This document shows, piece after piece, positions 26,843 through 36,616 of a stretch of DNA of 64,000 bases. This stretch comes from Octadecabacter algicola. Lineage in GTDB: Bacteria > Pseudomonadota > Alphaproteobacteria > Rhodobacterales > Rhodobacteraceae. Location of the stretch: positions 682,001-746,000 of the forward strand of contig NZ_JAKGAR010000002.1 of assembly GCF_021532625.1 (NCBI RefSeq), in the 5' to 3' direction. Every line of letters starts with the position of its first letter. Positions within the stretch are counted from its first letter, which is position 1. Under the pieces are notes generated by a model, which was given only the letters and a program-made list of their open reading frames with translations, ran no database searches and had not been told where the DNA came from. Position numbers and translations under genes: made by a program.

Positions 26843-28381
26843 CTAGCCTGTGTTTTGCATCTGATTGGGGTTTGTCATCGCCTCCAGTAGGCTGCGTTGT
26901 TCTGCTACCGAAACTTCGGAAACATCACCCAATTCATCGTAAAAAGTGGAGCGATTTCTGCCCTCTCTCTTAGACTGATACATCGCGCGATCGGCTTGTT
27001 TTAGCCAACTGCTGGGTGACCACTTTTCGTTGGTTTCAATACACCGAATTCCGATTGAAATTCCCATGCGGGTCGGGGGGGACATGCCGTTTATTGGTTC
27101 TTTCAGGCATTCCAAAAGCCGTTCTGCCAATGATTGAAGGCAATCCCTAATTGACGAAGGAGTGTCCTGATCATTATTCCCGCTAGGCGCGTCGCCTTCG
27201 CAAAGAAGGACAAACTCATCCCCTCCACTGCGGACTAAAATACCATTTTCCCCAATTGCTTTCTGAAGGCGTTGGGTCACGGCCACAAGAACACAATCGC
27301 CGACCTTATGTCCGAAGAGATCATTGACTGATTTGAAGCCGTCCAAGTCCAGAATCATCAACCCATGCAATCGTGATCTTTGTTCGCAAAGTCGCCGTTC
27401 CAAAAAGCGTCGATTGGGTAGTCCAGTCAAATGATCATGAAGGGCGAGCTTCTCAATCTCCGCATGAGATTGTTCGAGCTGCAGCTCTCTTTGCTTGAGT
27501 TTGCCAATGATCGTTGAACGCTGCAATCCAATGAAATTCGCAAGGCCTGTCAGGCATGCAATCGTCAATGCAATGAGGATCGTGCTCGCCTTTACCCAAC
27601 CATTGGAAAGGGTGCTTCCCCAGCCGTCGATTGGTATCGCCGACATATCCCAAGAGCCATTTAGGAAGTTTATTTTGATGCTCTCCGGTTGAGCGTCCAG
27701 TATTTCGGGAGACCCAAAAAAGGGGCTCGATTCTTGCTGCAAACCGTCTTTGCCGACTAGGACGATTGCCAGCTCGGAAGATAGCGCAGTCAAACCTGTC
27801 TCCTCATAGAAACTGGTGAGATCAACAACAACGGATAGAATTCCCCAAAACTGCCTCTGATTGGAATCTCCGCTAAAGACCGGAAATCTACCGATAAATG
27901 CTTGCCCGCCCTGCACGAGGTCGACAGGTCCTGCCAAAGTGAACGTGCCGGTGTCACGCGCACGAAATGCGGCGGCGCGCTGGGCAGCATTTTGACGGTA
28001 ATCCAGCCCCAAAACAAATTCATTGCCCTCGATTGGATAAATGAGGTTAACGATCAAATCCTTGGCCGCAGCGATGTTGCGAATTCCGGAGCTTGAGGAA
28101 ACGATGCGCCTTGCGAGCGACCGATATCGCGTCTGAGACATGTCCGGCTCGGTAGATAAGGTGGCGACCAATCCGCTAGCCGCACCGATCATGGCGTTTA
28201 GTCGACCTTCTATCTGTGCTGCCTGCGTCTGCAATTTTGCGCGCACATGATCACGTTCGGTTTGGGCACTGATAGTTTCGGCCTGTTGCACCGCAAAATA
28301 TCCGAGCCCGATTACGGCAAGAACCGATAAAAATGTTGGCATGTACCCGCCTAGGGGTAACCTGTGTTTTGTGGACGGCAC
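26843..28381 (-). CDS. CHASE-domain diguanylate cyclase
   Basis: This 512-residue membrane protein has a first helix near 14-32, an extracytoplasmic CHASE sensor (about 50-240, with LDYRQNAAQRAAAF and FIGRFPVF) and a second helix near 265-285. A GGDEF domain follows (GLPNRRFLERRL, then SGGDEF near 386), intact for making cyclic di-GMP. The RxxD inhibitory site expected five residues before the GGDEF motif is absent, so product inhibition may be weak. The longest frame begins with GTG at 28381; an ATG 13 codons later is also possible. There is no operon partner. Confidence 0.88.
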   Translation of the reverse strand: MPSTKHRLPLGGYMPTFLSVLAVIGLGYFAVQQAETISAQTERDHVRAKLQTQAAQIEGRLNAMIGAASGLVATLSTEPDMSQTRYRSLARRIVSSSSGIRNIAAAKDLIVNLIYPIEGNEFVLGLDYRQNAAQRAAAFRARDTGTFTLAGPVDLVQGGQAFIGRFPVFSGDSNQRQFWGILSVVVDLTSFYEETGLTALSSELAIVLVGKDGLQQESSPFFGSPEILDAQPESIKINFLNGSWDMSAIPIDGWGSTLSNGWVKASTILIALTIACLTGLANFIGLQRSTIIGKLKQRELQLEQSHAEIEKLALHDHLTGLPNRRFLERRLCEQRSRLHGLMILDLDGFKSVNDLFGHKVGDCVLVAVTQRLQKAIGENGILVRSGGDEFVLLCEGDAPSGNNDQDTPSSIRDCLQSLAERLLECLKEPINGMSPPTRMGISIGIRCIETNEKWSPSSWLKQADRAMYQSKREGRNRSTFYDELGDVSEVSVAEQRSLLEAMTNPNQMQNTG

Positions 28382-28636
28382 TCAATTCACAACCTTTTGC
28401 CCATGTAAGATGGTGAGGGTGAAATCCCTTAAAGGTGTTAAAAAAGCGTTAAATATCGCTGTCTACGTGGCCATTACGTGCGATTGGAAAATGCGCCTTC
28501 ATTTGAAGCCAATCGTTGTCATGACACCCACCGCGTGTAAAAAGACCTCTTTGCCGCCATTCGCAGGCGTTCAAGCCCTTTCAGAACATCGCCAGCCGCA
28601 TTAGGCATGACTATCTTTTAAAGTCTGGGGCATGTC

Positions 28637-29182
28637 ATGGCGCAAAAAGCGACGATCTATAAAATTGAACTCTCCGTCTCCGATATGGATCGCCACTATT
28701 ATGAGACTCATAAGTTGACTGTGGCAAAACATCCATCAGAGACAGATGAACGGCTGATGGTCCGCGTTCTCGCGTTTGCTTTGAATGCCCATGAGCATCT
28801 GGAAATGACCAAAGGTCTTTCAACCGACGATGAACCTGACATCTGGCAGAAAAGCCTGAGTGGTGAGTTAGAGTTGTGGGTGGCGTTAGGGCTACCGAGT
28901 GAAAAGGTTGTGCGGCAGTCTTGTGGAAAAGCGGACAAGGTCGTTGTCTATAGTTACGGTGGCAGGACCGCGGAAATGTGGTGGGATAAGATTAAAAATA
29001 GTACGACCCGTTTCGACAATCTTCAGGTTATGACACTGGCCGAGAACGTGACGGCCGACTTGGGCGCGCTGGCAAATAGAACGATGCAGGTGCAGGTAAA
29101 TATTCAGGACGGCGAAGTTATGGTAAGCGTAGGTGACGGCATCGTCTACGTGACACCGATTGAATGGAAAAGCGCTGGGTAG
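28637..29182 (+). CDS. yaeQ: YaeQ family protein
   Basis: This 181-residue cytoplasmic protein matches the YaeQ family over its full length. The opening ATIYKIELSVSDMDRHYYE, the middle PDIWQKSLSGELELWVALG and the C-terminal VTPIEWK are family marks. YaeQ has a PD-(D/E)XK nuclease-like fold, but its function is not settled. The 3' end overlaps the start of the exonuclease gene by 19 bp in another frame, so the two are probably co-transcribed. The 255 bases upstream hold the promoter; nothing else was recognised there. Confidence 0.92.
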   Translation: MAQKATIYKIELSVSDMDRHYYETHKLTVAKHPSETDERLMVRVLAFALNAHEHLEMTKGLSTDDEPDIWQKSLSGELELWVALGLPSEKVVRQSCGKADKVVVYSYGGRTAEMWWDKIKNSTTRFDNLQVMTLAENVTADLGALANRTMQVQVNIQDGEVMVSVGDGIVYVTPIEWKSAG

Positions 29183-29805
29183 GTCGCGAGGACGTGTTGA
29201 ACAAATTTGGACATCTTACGACGCTGCCTGACGGTCCATTTCGGTTCATTGCGTTAGACGTCGAGACTGCGGGTAAAACAGTCGGTGGCATCTGCCAGAT
29301 CGGGCTTTGCTTCGTTAGCGAGTCAGGGGACATGCAAACCTACTCTGTCTTGATCGACCCCGAAGAACCTTTTGAACCGTTCAATACGGATCTGCACGGG
29401 ATTAGCGCGGAAACAGTCGCGGGGGCGGGAACATTCCCTACCGTGTTTGGTGCATTGTTTGAAATCTTGAACTGTCATTCTCTCGTGCAGCACAGCACGT
29501 TTGATGAAAAGGCACTCACGTCGGCTTGTGCGCGTTATGGCATTCCCATGATCACATCACATTGGACCAACAGCGTTTTGGTCGCCCGTCAAGCATGGCC
29601 AGAGCTGAAGGGAGCAGGAGGGCATGGCCTGGCAAACCTCAAAAAGCACCTTGGGCTTAAGTTCCACCACCATGACGCAGGCGAGGATGCACGAGCGGCA
29701 GCAACAGTGGTTTTGAGGGCAGAGGACACACAGGGGACGGCGCTGTCTCACCTCAAAATCAATCGCCAGTTGGCGTTTCAGTTTGAAGATCGATCTAGGC
29801 GCTAA
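29164..29805 (+). CDS. DnaQ-like 3'-5' exonuclease (DEDDh)
   Basis: This 213-residue protein carries the three exonuclease motifs of the DNA polymerase III epsilon family: LDVETA (ExoI, Asp and Glu), HSTFDEKAL (ExoII Asp) and HHDAGEDARAAA (ExoIII His and Asp). It is shorter than a full replicative epsilon subunit and lacks its polymerase-binding tail, so a stand-alone DNA or RNA exonuclease is more likely. It overlaps yaeQ by 19 bp. The chosen ATG is the longest start; a GTG 10 codons in is possible. Confidence 0.87.
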   Translation: MEKRWVGREDVLNKFGHLTTLPDGPFRFIALDVETAGKTVGGICQIGLCFVSESGDMQTYSVLIDPEEPFEPFNTDLHGISAETVAGAGTFPTVFGALFEILNCHSLVQHSTFDEKALTSACARYGIPMITSHWTNSVLVARQAWPELKGAGGHGLANLKKHLGLKFHHHDAGEDARAAATVVLRAEDTQGTALSHLKINRQLAFQFEDRSRR

Positions 29806-29928
29806 CCCTAACTGGGTCGTTTGGGTTTGGCTTGCTCTCTTTGTTGCCGATGTCGGTACTTTTTAACGATACTTTTCCTGACGTTGTCTTGACGCCCCTA
29901 AACCCATGAAATATGCACGGCCTCGGTC

Positions 29929-30003
29929 GCGGGTGTTGTGTAATGGTTAAGACCCCAGTTTTCCAAACTGGAGATGGGGGTTCGATTCCCCCCACCCGCT
30001 CCA
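29929..30003 (+). tRNA. tRNA-Gly (TCC)
   Basis: A full cloverleaf is visible. The acceptor arms GCGGGTG and CACCCGC (29993-29999) pair, and CCA is encoded at 30001-30003. The anticodon stem CCAGT/ACTGG (29955-29959 with 29967-29971) encloses a loop with anticodon TCC at 29962-29964, reading GGA/GGG glycine codons. The T-loop TTCGATT is normal. Confidence 0.95.
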
Positions 30004-30139
30004 ACAAACTTCCTGATAGTTCGCCCACGACGTGATTGGGCTGTGAGCTTGGCGCGTTGATTGTGTCCCAGCGACACTTTGGCCTTCTTGTGCGTTGGCC
30101 TTCTGGCGGCTAGACCATCGTTCGACAAAAGGATGATCC

Positions 30140-31933
30140 ATGGCCGACGCCCCAAGAACCGCGGAACAAGACCGCGCTAAATCAAAGAAAATCAGCGCAT
30201 TGTCGGCACTTTGGCCGTTTATGAAGCCTTATGGCTGGATGATCGCGCTGGCGGGCACAGCGTTGGTGATTACGGCGTGTATGTCATTGGCGCTCCCAAT
30301 GGCTGTGCGTCGCGTCGTTGATAACTTTGACGTCGCCGAGACGAGCCTGTTGGACGGTTACTTTGCTGCGGCGCTGGGCTTGGCAGCACTTTTGGCTGTG
30401 GGCACTGCGATGCGGTATTATTTCGTGACACGATTGGGTGAAAGAGTGGTAGCCGACATTCGCGTTGCTGTGTTTGACCGTGTCATTGGCATGAGCCCCG
30501 CATTCTTTGAGCGAATTATGACTGGCGAGGTACTCAGCCGGATTACGACAGATACAACGTTGATCCTGAGCGTGATCGGGTCGTCGGTTTCGATTGCATT
30601 GCGCAATACGTTGATCTTTTTTGGCGGCATCACGTTGATGCTCATCACATCTGTAAAGATGTCGCTGATGGTTCTTTGGCCGATTCCGATTATCGTATTT
30701 CCGATCATAATTCTGGGCCGTCGCGTCCGACGACTGAGCAAGGAAAACCAAGACTGGATCGCGCAAAGTTCTGGAGATGCCTCCGAGCAGTTGCTCAGTG
30801 CGCAAACAGTGCAGGCCTTTACGCACGAGGCGCAGAGCCGTACCAAATTCCACGACGTCACTGAACATAGTTTCGTAGCCGCGCGGCGCCGTATCGGGAC
30901 CCGCGCTATTCTAACGGCAATCGTAATCTTCATGGCGTTCAGCGCGATTGTCGGCTTCTTGTGGATGGGCGCATCCGATGTGCGCAGTGGCATAATCACA
31001 GTCGGCGAACTGGTCCAATTCATGATTTACACGATCATGGTGGCAGGGGCTTTAGCGGCGCTGACTGAGATTTGGTCAGAATTGCAGCGTGCGGCGGGGG
31101 CCACCGAACGGTTGGTGGAACTCCTGAGTGCTGACGATGCGGTGACTGATCCCGCGGCACCTTTACAGGCTCCGGCCGTGCGCCTCGGCGAGATTGCGTT
31201 TGAGGATGTGAATTTTGCCTATCCATCGCGGCCTGGCGTGCGGGCGCTGAATGGCGTGTCTTTCAAGGTCGCCCCCGGAGAGACTGTAGCGCTTGTCGGT
31301 CCGTCTGGCGCGGGAAAGACAACCATCATCCAGCTTTTGTTGCGGTTCTATGATCCGGCGTCTGGGCGCGTGACCTTTGATGGTCAGGATTTGCGCGACT
31401 TAGAACGCGCCGATTTCCGTCGCCATATGGCATTGGTCCCACAAGACCCTGTGATATTTGCAGCCAGCGCGCGCGAAAATATCCGCTTTGGCCGACCCGA
31501 CGCAAGCGATGCCGACGTCGAGGCGGCCGCCAAAGCCGCCGCAGCGCATGAGTTTTTGATGGCACTGCCAGAGGGCTACGATTCATATGTAGGTGAACGT
31601 GGGGTTATGTTGTCTGGCGGGCAGAAACAGCGGATTGCGATAGCACGTGCGATTTTGCGGGATGCGCCTGTCTTGTTGTTGGACGAAGCCACCAGCGCTT
31701 TGGACGCGGAGTCCGAACGTGCCGTGCAAAGTGCGGTAGACACTTTGTCCCAAGATCGTACCACCCTTATCGTAGCGCACCGTTTGGCAACTGTGAAAAA
31801 GGCCGATCGCATTATCGTATTCGAAGAAGGTCAGATTGCTGCGATTGGCACCCATGATGATTTGGTTGCGCAGGGCGGACTATATTCGCGTCTGGCAAAG
31901 CTACAATTTACAGATGGGATTGTAGCAGAGTAA
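30140..31933 (+). CDS. ABC-type exporter half-transporter (MsbA/LmrA-like)
   Basis: This 597-residue protein joins a six-helix transmembrane domain (about 25-320) to an ABC ATPase domain. Walker A is GPSGAGKTT near 387, the signature is LSGGQKQRIAIARA near 492, Walker B is VLLLDEATSALD near 513 and the H-loop reads VAHRLA. It would work as a homodimer exporting lipid, drug or another hydrophobic molecule. Alphaproteobacteria carry several of these, and the sequence does not fix the substrate. It stands alone between tRNA-Gly and the kbp-like gene. Confidence 0.9.
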   Translation: MADAPRTAEQDRAKSKKISALSALWPFMKPYGWMIALAGTALVITACMSLALPMAVRRVVDNFDVAETSLLDGYFAAALGLAALLAVGTAMRYYFVTRLGERVVADIRVAVFDRVIGMSPAFFERIMTGEVLSRITTDTTLILSVIGSSVSIALRNTLIFFGGITLMLITSVKMSLMVLWPIPIIVFPIIILGRRVRRLSKENQDWIAQSSGDASEQLLSAQTVQAFTHEAQSRTKFHDVTEHSFVAARRRIGTRAILTAIVIFMAFSAIVGFLWMGASDVRSGIITVGELVQFMIYTIMVAGALAALTEIWSELQRAAGATERLVELLSADDAVTDPAAPLQAPAVRLGEIAFEDVNFAYPSRPGVRALNGVSFKVAPGETVALVGPSGAGKTTIIQLLLRFYDPASGRVTFDGQDLRDLERADFRRHMALVPQDPVIFAASARENIRFGRPDASDADVEAAAKAAAAHEFLMALPEGYDSYVGERGVMLSGGQKQRIAIARAILRDAPVLLLDEATSALDAESERAVQSAVDTLSQDRTTLIVAHRLATVKKADRIIVFEEGQIAAIGTHDDLVAQGGLYSRLAKLQFTDGIVAE

Positions 31934-32003
31934 TTCCCCTTATCATTGTGCATTAAACCTTTAGGGTCTTGTTCAACCTTCAATACAGATAAGGAAAGAA
32001 AAG

Positions 32004-32411
32004 ATGGGATTGTTTAGTTTTCTGAAGCGCTCGGGCAAAAAAATTGCCGATGAGCCAACCGCAGAAGCATTGCAAAAAGAAGTTGCTGATCTAGGGCTTG
32101 ATGCGGAAGGTCTTGAGATCACCGTCGAAGGCGACAAGGTTAAAATTAAAGGTGAAGCCACGTCTAAAGAAGCCCGTGAAAAGGTAATTCTTGCGGTCGG
32201 TAACGTCGATGGCGTTGCCGAAGTCGAAGACGACGCTGCTGACACGGCAGTATTCCACACGGTAGAAGCTGGCGACAATCTGTCAGCGATTGCTAAGAAG
32301 ACCTTGGGCAATGCCAATGCCTACATGAAGATTTTCGAGGCAAACAAACCGATGCTGAGCAACCCAGATAAAATCTATCCAGGGCAAGTCTTGCGGATCC
32401 CTCAAGACTGA
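32004..32411 (+). CDS. kbp: BON-LysM protein, potassium-binding Kbp/YgaU type
   Basis: This 135-residue protein matches E. coli YgaU/Kbp along its length. It starts MGLFSFLKRSGKKIAD, then has a BON domain (about 25-82; AREKVILAVGNVDGVAEVED) and a LysM domain (about 85-134; FHTVEAGDNLSAIAKKTLGN, IFEANKPML, IYPGQVLRIP). E. coli Kbp is a cytoplasmic potassium sensor. There is no signal peptide, which fits. An AAGGA site precedes the ATG. The gene is single, with hairpins directly after it. Confidence 0.9.
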   Translation: MGLFSFLKRSGKKIADEPTAEALQKEVADLGLDAEGLEITVEGDKVKIKGEATSKEAREKVILAVGNVDGVAEVEDDAADTAVFHTVEAGDNLSAIAKKTLGNANAYMKIFEANKPMLSNPDKIYPGQVLRIPQD

Positions 32412-32414
32412 TAA

Positions 32415-32480
32415 TTTCTTAGGCTTGGCCAAGAAAATGACAGCTAGATCATTAGGGGCTCCGATAGGGGCCCCTTTTTT
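32415..32480 (+). terminator. Two hairpins and T run after the kbp gene
   Basis: The first hairpin pairs TTTCTT and GGC (32415-32424) with GCC and AAGAAA (32428-32436). The second pairs AGGGGC (32454-32459) with GCCCCT (32470-32475) and runs into six Ts (32475-32480). The second is a standard intrinsic terminator for the kbp gene. Confidence 0.8.
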
Positions 32481-32581
32481 CCGCGGCGTCAGACTTGCGT
32501 AGCGCGTCATTCGGCCACATCTTACAGTCAGGGAGAAGCCCACCAGTAAAGGTGGGAACACATAACAGGGAGGAGCGTGCT

Positions 32582-34477
32582 ATGTCATTCGCTTCAATGG
32601 CGGATCGCAATGCGATCGAAAATGAACGTACATGGGAAGAGCGCGGCGTAGCCCATTCCATTTGGGAACAGCTTGGCCGCAATGCTGATAAACACGCGAA
32701 CCGTAATGCGGTCACGTTTCAGATGTTCTCGGGTGAGAATGATCCATGCGAAACGCTGAACTGGGCCGATCTGCAAGGCAAAGTCGCACAGACTGCAAAC
32801 CTCTTCCGCGAACTTGGTGTTGGCACGGATGACGTTGTTGCGTTCCTTTTACCAAATTCGATGGAAACTGTGCTGACATACCTTGGTGGTGCTGTCGCTG
32901 GTATCGTGAACCCGATTAACCCGTTGCTGGATGCCGATCAGATTGGTGCAATTCTAAAAGAAACGGGCGCTAAGGTTCTCGTTACGCTCAAGGCATTTCC
33001 AAAGACTGACGTGGCTCAAAAAGCAGCCGAAGCCGTAGATCACGCGCCAAATGTCAAAACGGTCGTCGAAGTGGACCTGCTGAAATATATCGGTGGCATC
33101 AAGCGTCTGATCGTGCCGATGATCCGCCCAAAGGTCAAAGTGAACCACGGTGCGCGGATCATTGATTTCAATAAATCCATCGCCAAACAACTAACGACCC
33201 TTACCTTTGAAGACCCCAAAGAAGATCGGCCAGCGGCGTATTTCCACACGGGTGGGACGACGGGTATGCCCAAGGTGGCACAACACCTCAATTCAGGGAT
33301 TCTTTATAATTCATGGCTCGGGGACAAATTGTTGTTTGAACCCGAGGACATTCTGATTTGTCCACTGCCATTGTTCCACGTGTTCGCGACAATTGTATCG
33401 CTCGGGGCGTCGTTGGGTTCTGGTGCGCATATCGTGTTTCCAACACCGCAGGGTTATCGCGGGGACGGGGTGTTTGATAATTTCTGGAAGCTGGTCGAGC
33501 GCCATAAGGTGACGTTCATGATCACGGTTCCGACGGCTATGTCGGCGTTGATGCAACGTCCAGTGAACGCCGATATTTCAAGTCTGCGCCTAGCGTTTTG
33601 TGGGTCGGCACCTTTGCCGCTTGAACTCTACAAGAAATTCGAAGCCGCAGCTGGTGTCACAATCTGCGAAGGCTACGGTTTGACAGAAGCAACCTGCCTT
33701 GTGTCGATCAACCCGCCTGAGGGCGAAAAGAAGGTCGGGTCAATCGGGATTCCGTTCCCGCACACCAAAGTGCGGATCATTGATCCGCATACTCATGTTG
33801 ATCTTGGCACGGACGAGATTGGTGAGATTTGCGTGAATTCCCCCGGTGTCTATGAGGGGCACACCTATACGGAAGCGGCCAAGAACGCGGATCTGTTCTA
33901 CCCGGGTGCCAACGTCAAAACCCGCCAATACCTGCGCACAGGTGATTTGGGACGTATCGATGAAGACGGTTACCTTTGGATTACAGGGCGCGCCAAAGAC
34001 TTGATTATCCGCGGGGGCCACAACATCGACCCAGCAGAGATCGAAGAAGCCCTAGCAGGCCACCACGATGTCGCCTTCGCAGGTGCGATTGGGCAACCGG
34101 ATGCACACGCGGGCGAAGTTCCTGCTGCATTTGTTGAACTGGTTGAGGGAGCGACAGCAACAGTCGAGGAACTTTTGGACCACGCTAAGCGTCACATCCA
34201 TGAACGTGCAGCCTATCCAAAACACCTAGAGATCATGGATGAGTTGCCCAAGACGGCTGTCGGCAAAATCTTTAAGCCAGACCTGCGTAAGTCCGCGATC
34301 ACGCGGATTTACAATATGACCTTGAGCAAAGCTAATGTCGCCGCCGAAGTCACATCGGTTGTCGAAGACAAGAAGCTTGGCCTTGTTGCGCAGCTAAGCA
34401 AGACGGGCGATGTGAGCGATGAACAGGTCGTATCAGCTTTGGGGGCGTTCACCCGTCCATGGCGCTGGGCTGACTGA
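32582..34477 (+). CDS. Acyl-CoA synthetase (AMP-forming, FadD-like)
   Basis: This 631-residue ANL-superfamily enzyme activates a carboxylic acid to its CoA thioester through an acyl-AMP. Motifs are YFHTGGTTGMPKVA near 220 (phosphate loop), GYGLTEAT near 365, TGDLGRIDEDGYLWITGR near 460 and PKTAVGKIFKPDLRK near 560 with the catalytic lysine. The start at 32582 follows GGGAGGAG. An earlier in-frame start would overlap the upstream terminator. Fatty or aromatic acids are both possible substrates. It stands alone with its own terminator. Confidence 0.9.
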   Translation: MSFASMADRNAIENERTWEERGVAHSIWEQLGRNADKHANRNAVTFQMFSGENDPCETLNWADLQGKVAQTANLFRELGVGTDDVVAFLLPNSMETVLTYLGGAVAGIVNPINPLLDADQIGAILKETGAKVLVTLKAFPKTDVAQKAAEAVDHAPNVKTVVEVDLLKYIGGIKRLIVPMIRPKVKVNHGARIIDFNKSIAKQLTTLTFEDPKEDRPAAYFHTGGTTGMPKVAQHLNSGILYNSWLGDKLLFEPEDILICPLPLFHVFATIVSLGASLGSGAHIVFPTPQGYRGDGVFDNFWKLVERHKVTFMITVPTAMSALMQRPVNADISSLRLAFCGSAPLPLELYKKFEAAAGVTICEGYGLTEATCLVSINPPEGEKKVGSIGIPFPHTKVRIIDPHTHVDLGTDEIGEICVNSPGVYEGHTYTEAAKNADLFYPGANVKTRQYLRTGDLGRIDEDGYLWITGRAKDLIIRGGHNIDPAEIEEALAGHHDVAFAGAIGQPDAHAGEVPAAFVELVEGATATVEELLDHAKRHIHERAAYPKHLEIMDELPKTAVGKIFKPDLRKSAITRIYNMTLSKANVAAEVTSVVEDKKLGLVAQLSKTGDVSDEQVVSALGAFTRPWRWAD

Positions 34478-34501
34478 TTATCTTTACGCCGTGAGACACT
34501 A

Positions 34502-34529
34502 CGCCGCCCTTTAACTGGGCGGCGTTTTT
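34502..34529 (+). terminator. Intrinsic terminator after acyl-CoA synthetase
   Basis: CGCCGCCC (34502-34509) pairs perfectly with GGGCGGCG (34517-34524) around a 7-base loop, followed by TTTTT. This is a classic rho-independent terminator 24 bp after the stop codon. Confidence 0.92.
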
Positions 34530-34561
34530 CGTTTAGCTATGCTGCGAAGGGATTATTGCTC

Positions 34562-34969
34562 GTGAGCGAACCTTATGCCGTGGCTGTGATGGATGGAACC
34601 TGTGCGCTTTGTGCGTTCGGGGCTAAAATGGTCCATCGGTTAGACAAGGGTGGGTCAATCCGAATTGCCCCAATTCAGGGGAAGACAGGGTCTGATTTAA
34701 TGCGCCAGCATTGGCTAGACCCGCTGGACCCCGACTCGTGGTTATTTATCGAAGAGGATGGCGCTGTCTGGCGTGATCTGGACGCCTTAATTCAGTTGGG
34801 GCGGCGCACGGGTGGCATTGGGCGACTGCTGGTATGGTTGAAGCTCTTTCCGAAACCCGCGCGCGATTGGTTGTATGCCCGTGTGGCGCGTAACCGTTAC
34901 GCGATGTTTGGGCGCGCCGAGATGTGCGAAATACCTAATGAGGCATTGAAGGCTCGATTGCTGCCATGA
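34562..34969 (+). CDS. DCC-family (DUF393) thiol-disulfide oxidoreductase-like protein
   Basis: This 135-residue protein has the family mark DGTCALC near its N-terminus (the DGxCxxC redox motif). Other marks are IQLGRRTGGIGRLLVWLK in the middle and a basic DWLYARVARNRY stretch. The GTG at 34562 gives MSEPYAVAVMDG; a TTG two codons earlier is the alternative. The stop overlaps the next ATG by 4 bp, so it is coupled to the dehydrogenase-like gene. The precise function is unknown. Confidence 0.82.
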   Translation: MSEPYAVAVMDGTCALCAFGAKMVHRLDKGGSIRIAPIQGKTGSDLMRQHWLDPLDPDSWLFIEEDGAVWRDLDALIQLGRRTGGIGRLLVWLKLFPKPARDWLYARVARNRYAMFGRAEMCEIPNEALKARLLP

Positions 34970-36555
34970 AGGTTTTGGTCATCGGAGGAACCGGCGCGTT
35001 CGGAGCACGCCTTTGCGAGCTTTTGGCGCGAGATGGTGTTGCAGTTACGATTGCGAGCCGCCGAAAACCTGACGCATCACCGTTCCCCCATCGTGTCTTT
35101 GATCGAAATGGGCCGCTTACGGGCTTGGACGGGTTTGACGTTATCGTGGACGCAGCCGGTCCGTTTCATTCTTATGGGGATGATCCATACCGCGTCGCCA
35201 AGGCGGCGATTGCGTACGGTGCGCATTACTTTGATATATGCGACAATGCTGCGTTTTGTGCAGGGATCAGTTGTCTGAACCAACAAGCGAAGGATAATGG
35301 CGTTTGCGTTTATTCGGGCATGTCGTCCACGCCTGCGATTACATCAGCGGCTGTCGAAACCCTTCGTGAACATACCAAACCCTTGATGATCGAATGCGCA
35401 ATACTGCCAGGGAACAAGGCCCCAAGGGGCCGCGCTGTAGTTGAAAGTATCCTCGAACAAGCGGGCTGCACATATACGGAAAAGCATGGCGGAAACGACG
35501 AACTTGTGCGGTCTTGGTCTGACCCCAAAGGTTATGATCTCGGCACCTTCAGCAGACAGGGTTGGCGGATTGAAGTGCCCGATCAGAGATTGTTTCCGGA
35601 TCACTTTGATTGTTCCACAGTTACGTTTCGCGCTGGGTTGGAATTGAGCGTTATGCGCTACGGTTTGGCGGCGTTTTCAATCCTGCGCGGCGCGCTTGGG
35701 TTTCGCCTGCGCGATTGGATGGTCAATGGAATGATGCTGGGGGCCAAGGCGCTTACGCCGTTTGGGTCCGATCGCGGAGGGATGATCGTAGAAGTCATTG
35801 TCCCAAATCACGATGGCTTTGAACTTAGACGCTGGATCATGCGGGCAAACAGCGGAGATGGCCCTTATACGCCAGCCATTGCGGTGCGGGCTGCCTGTCG
35901 GGATTTGGGGATGATCCCGAACGGCGCTGGGCCTGCGCTGTCTTTGGTTTCATTGGATGCGATTGAAGCATGCTTCGAGGGCCTCGACATTGAAACGGAA
36001 ATGCAAACCCGCGAAGTGGTGTCGCCATTCCAGACTGTTCTGGGCGCGACGTTCGACACATTACCGAATACCGTTCGTAAGACCCATGAGTCAGTGATCC
36101 CTCGTGCATTCCGTGGACGGGCAAGCGTGACGCGGGGTAGGGGGCTACAGGCCCGCATTGCGGCGCTTATGTTCGGGTTTCCGGCCACAACGGATGACAT
36201 TGAAGTCGAGGTCACAAAGACCCCATTTAAGAACGGTGAAACATGGCTGCGGCGGTTCGGGCGCAGCACGTTTAAATCCGTCCTGTGTCCCACCTCGGAT
36301 GGCATGAGTGAGAAATTCGGTCTGTTGACGTTTGACCTCGATCTTCATGTACGTGACGCACGGCTGAATTTCCCTGTCAAAGGCGGGCGTATCGGTTCGA
36401 TCCCGATTCCCCGTTTTCTATTGCCTGAAAGCATCGCAAGTGAAGCCGAGATCGATGGTGTGTTTCATTTTGATGTACTTCTCAAGGCCCCGACAGGCGC
36501 GACCTTAGTGCATTATAAAGGGTGGCTCAGGCCAGACCAGAAGGGCGCGCCCTAA
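34966..36555 (+). CDS. Saccharopine dehydrogenase-like NAD(P)-binding protein with DUF4166
   Basis: This 529-residue protein has an N-terminal Rossmann domain (VLVIGGTGAFGARLCELLA) and a saccharopine dehydrogenase-type middle (VDAAGPFHSYGDDPYRVAKA). Its C-terminal ~180 residues look like DUF4166 (WLRRFGRSTFKS, then LTFDLDLHV and LVHYKGWLRP). Such fusions are thought to be NAD(P)-dependent oxidoreductases of unknown substrate. It overlaps the DCC gene by 4 bp and converges with ugpC over 61 bp. No terminator was obvious in that gap. Confidence 0.82.
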   Translation: MKVLVIGGTGAFGARLCELLARDGVAVTIASRRKPDASPFPHRVFDRNGPLTGLDGFDVIVDAAGPFHSYGDDPYRVAKAAIAYGAHYFDICDNAAFCAGISCLNQQAKDNGVCVYSGMSSTPAITSAAVETLREHTKPLMIECAILPGNKAPRGRAVVESILEQAGCTYTEKHGGNDELVRSWSDPKGYDLGTFSRQGWRIEVPDQRLFPDHFDCSTVTFRAGLELSVMRYGLAAFSILRGALGFRLRDWMVNGMMLGAKALTPFGSDRGGMIVEVIVPNHDGFELRRWIMRANSGDGPYTPAIAVRAACRDLGMIPNGAGPALSLVSLDAIEACFEGLDIETEMQTREVVSPFQTVLGATFDTLPNTVRKTHESVIPRAFRGRASVTRGRGLQARIAALMFGFPATTDDIEVEVTKTPFKNGETWLRRFGRSTFKSVLCPTSDGMSEKFGLLTFDLDLHVRDARLNFPVKGGRIGSIPIPRFLLPESIASEAEIDGVFHFDVLLKAPTGATLVHYKGWLRPDQKGAP

Positions 36556-36616
36556 GGCTGAATACGCTCCTGCTTGGCCGTACAGATCAGGACTCGCGTG
36601 ACAGGCTAAGTGGTGA

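Noticed and set aside
28341-28604. 87-codon plus-strand frame overlapping the cyclase gene start
   Set aside because: It has no recognisable product or ribosome site and overlaps the start of a well-supported gene on the opposite strand.
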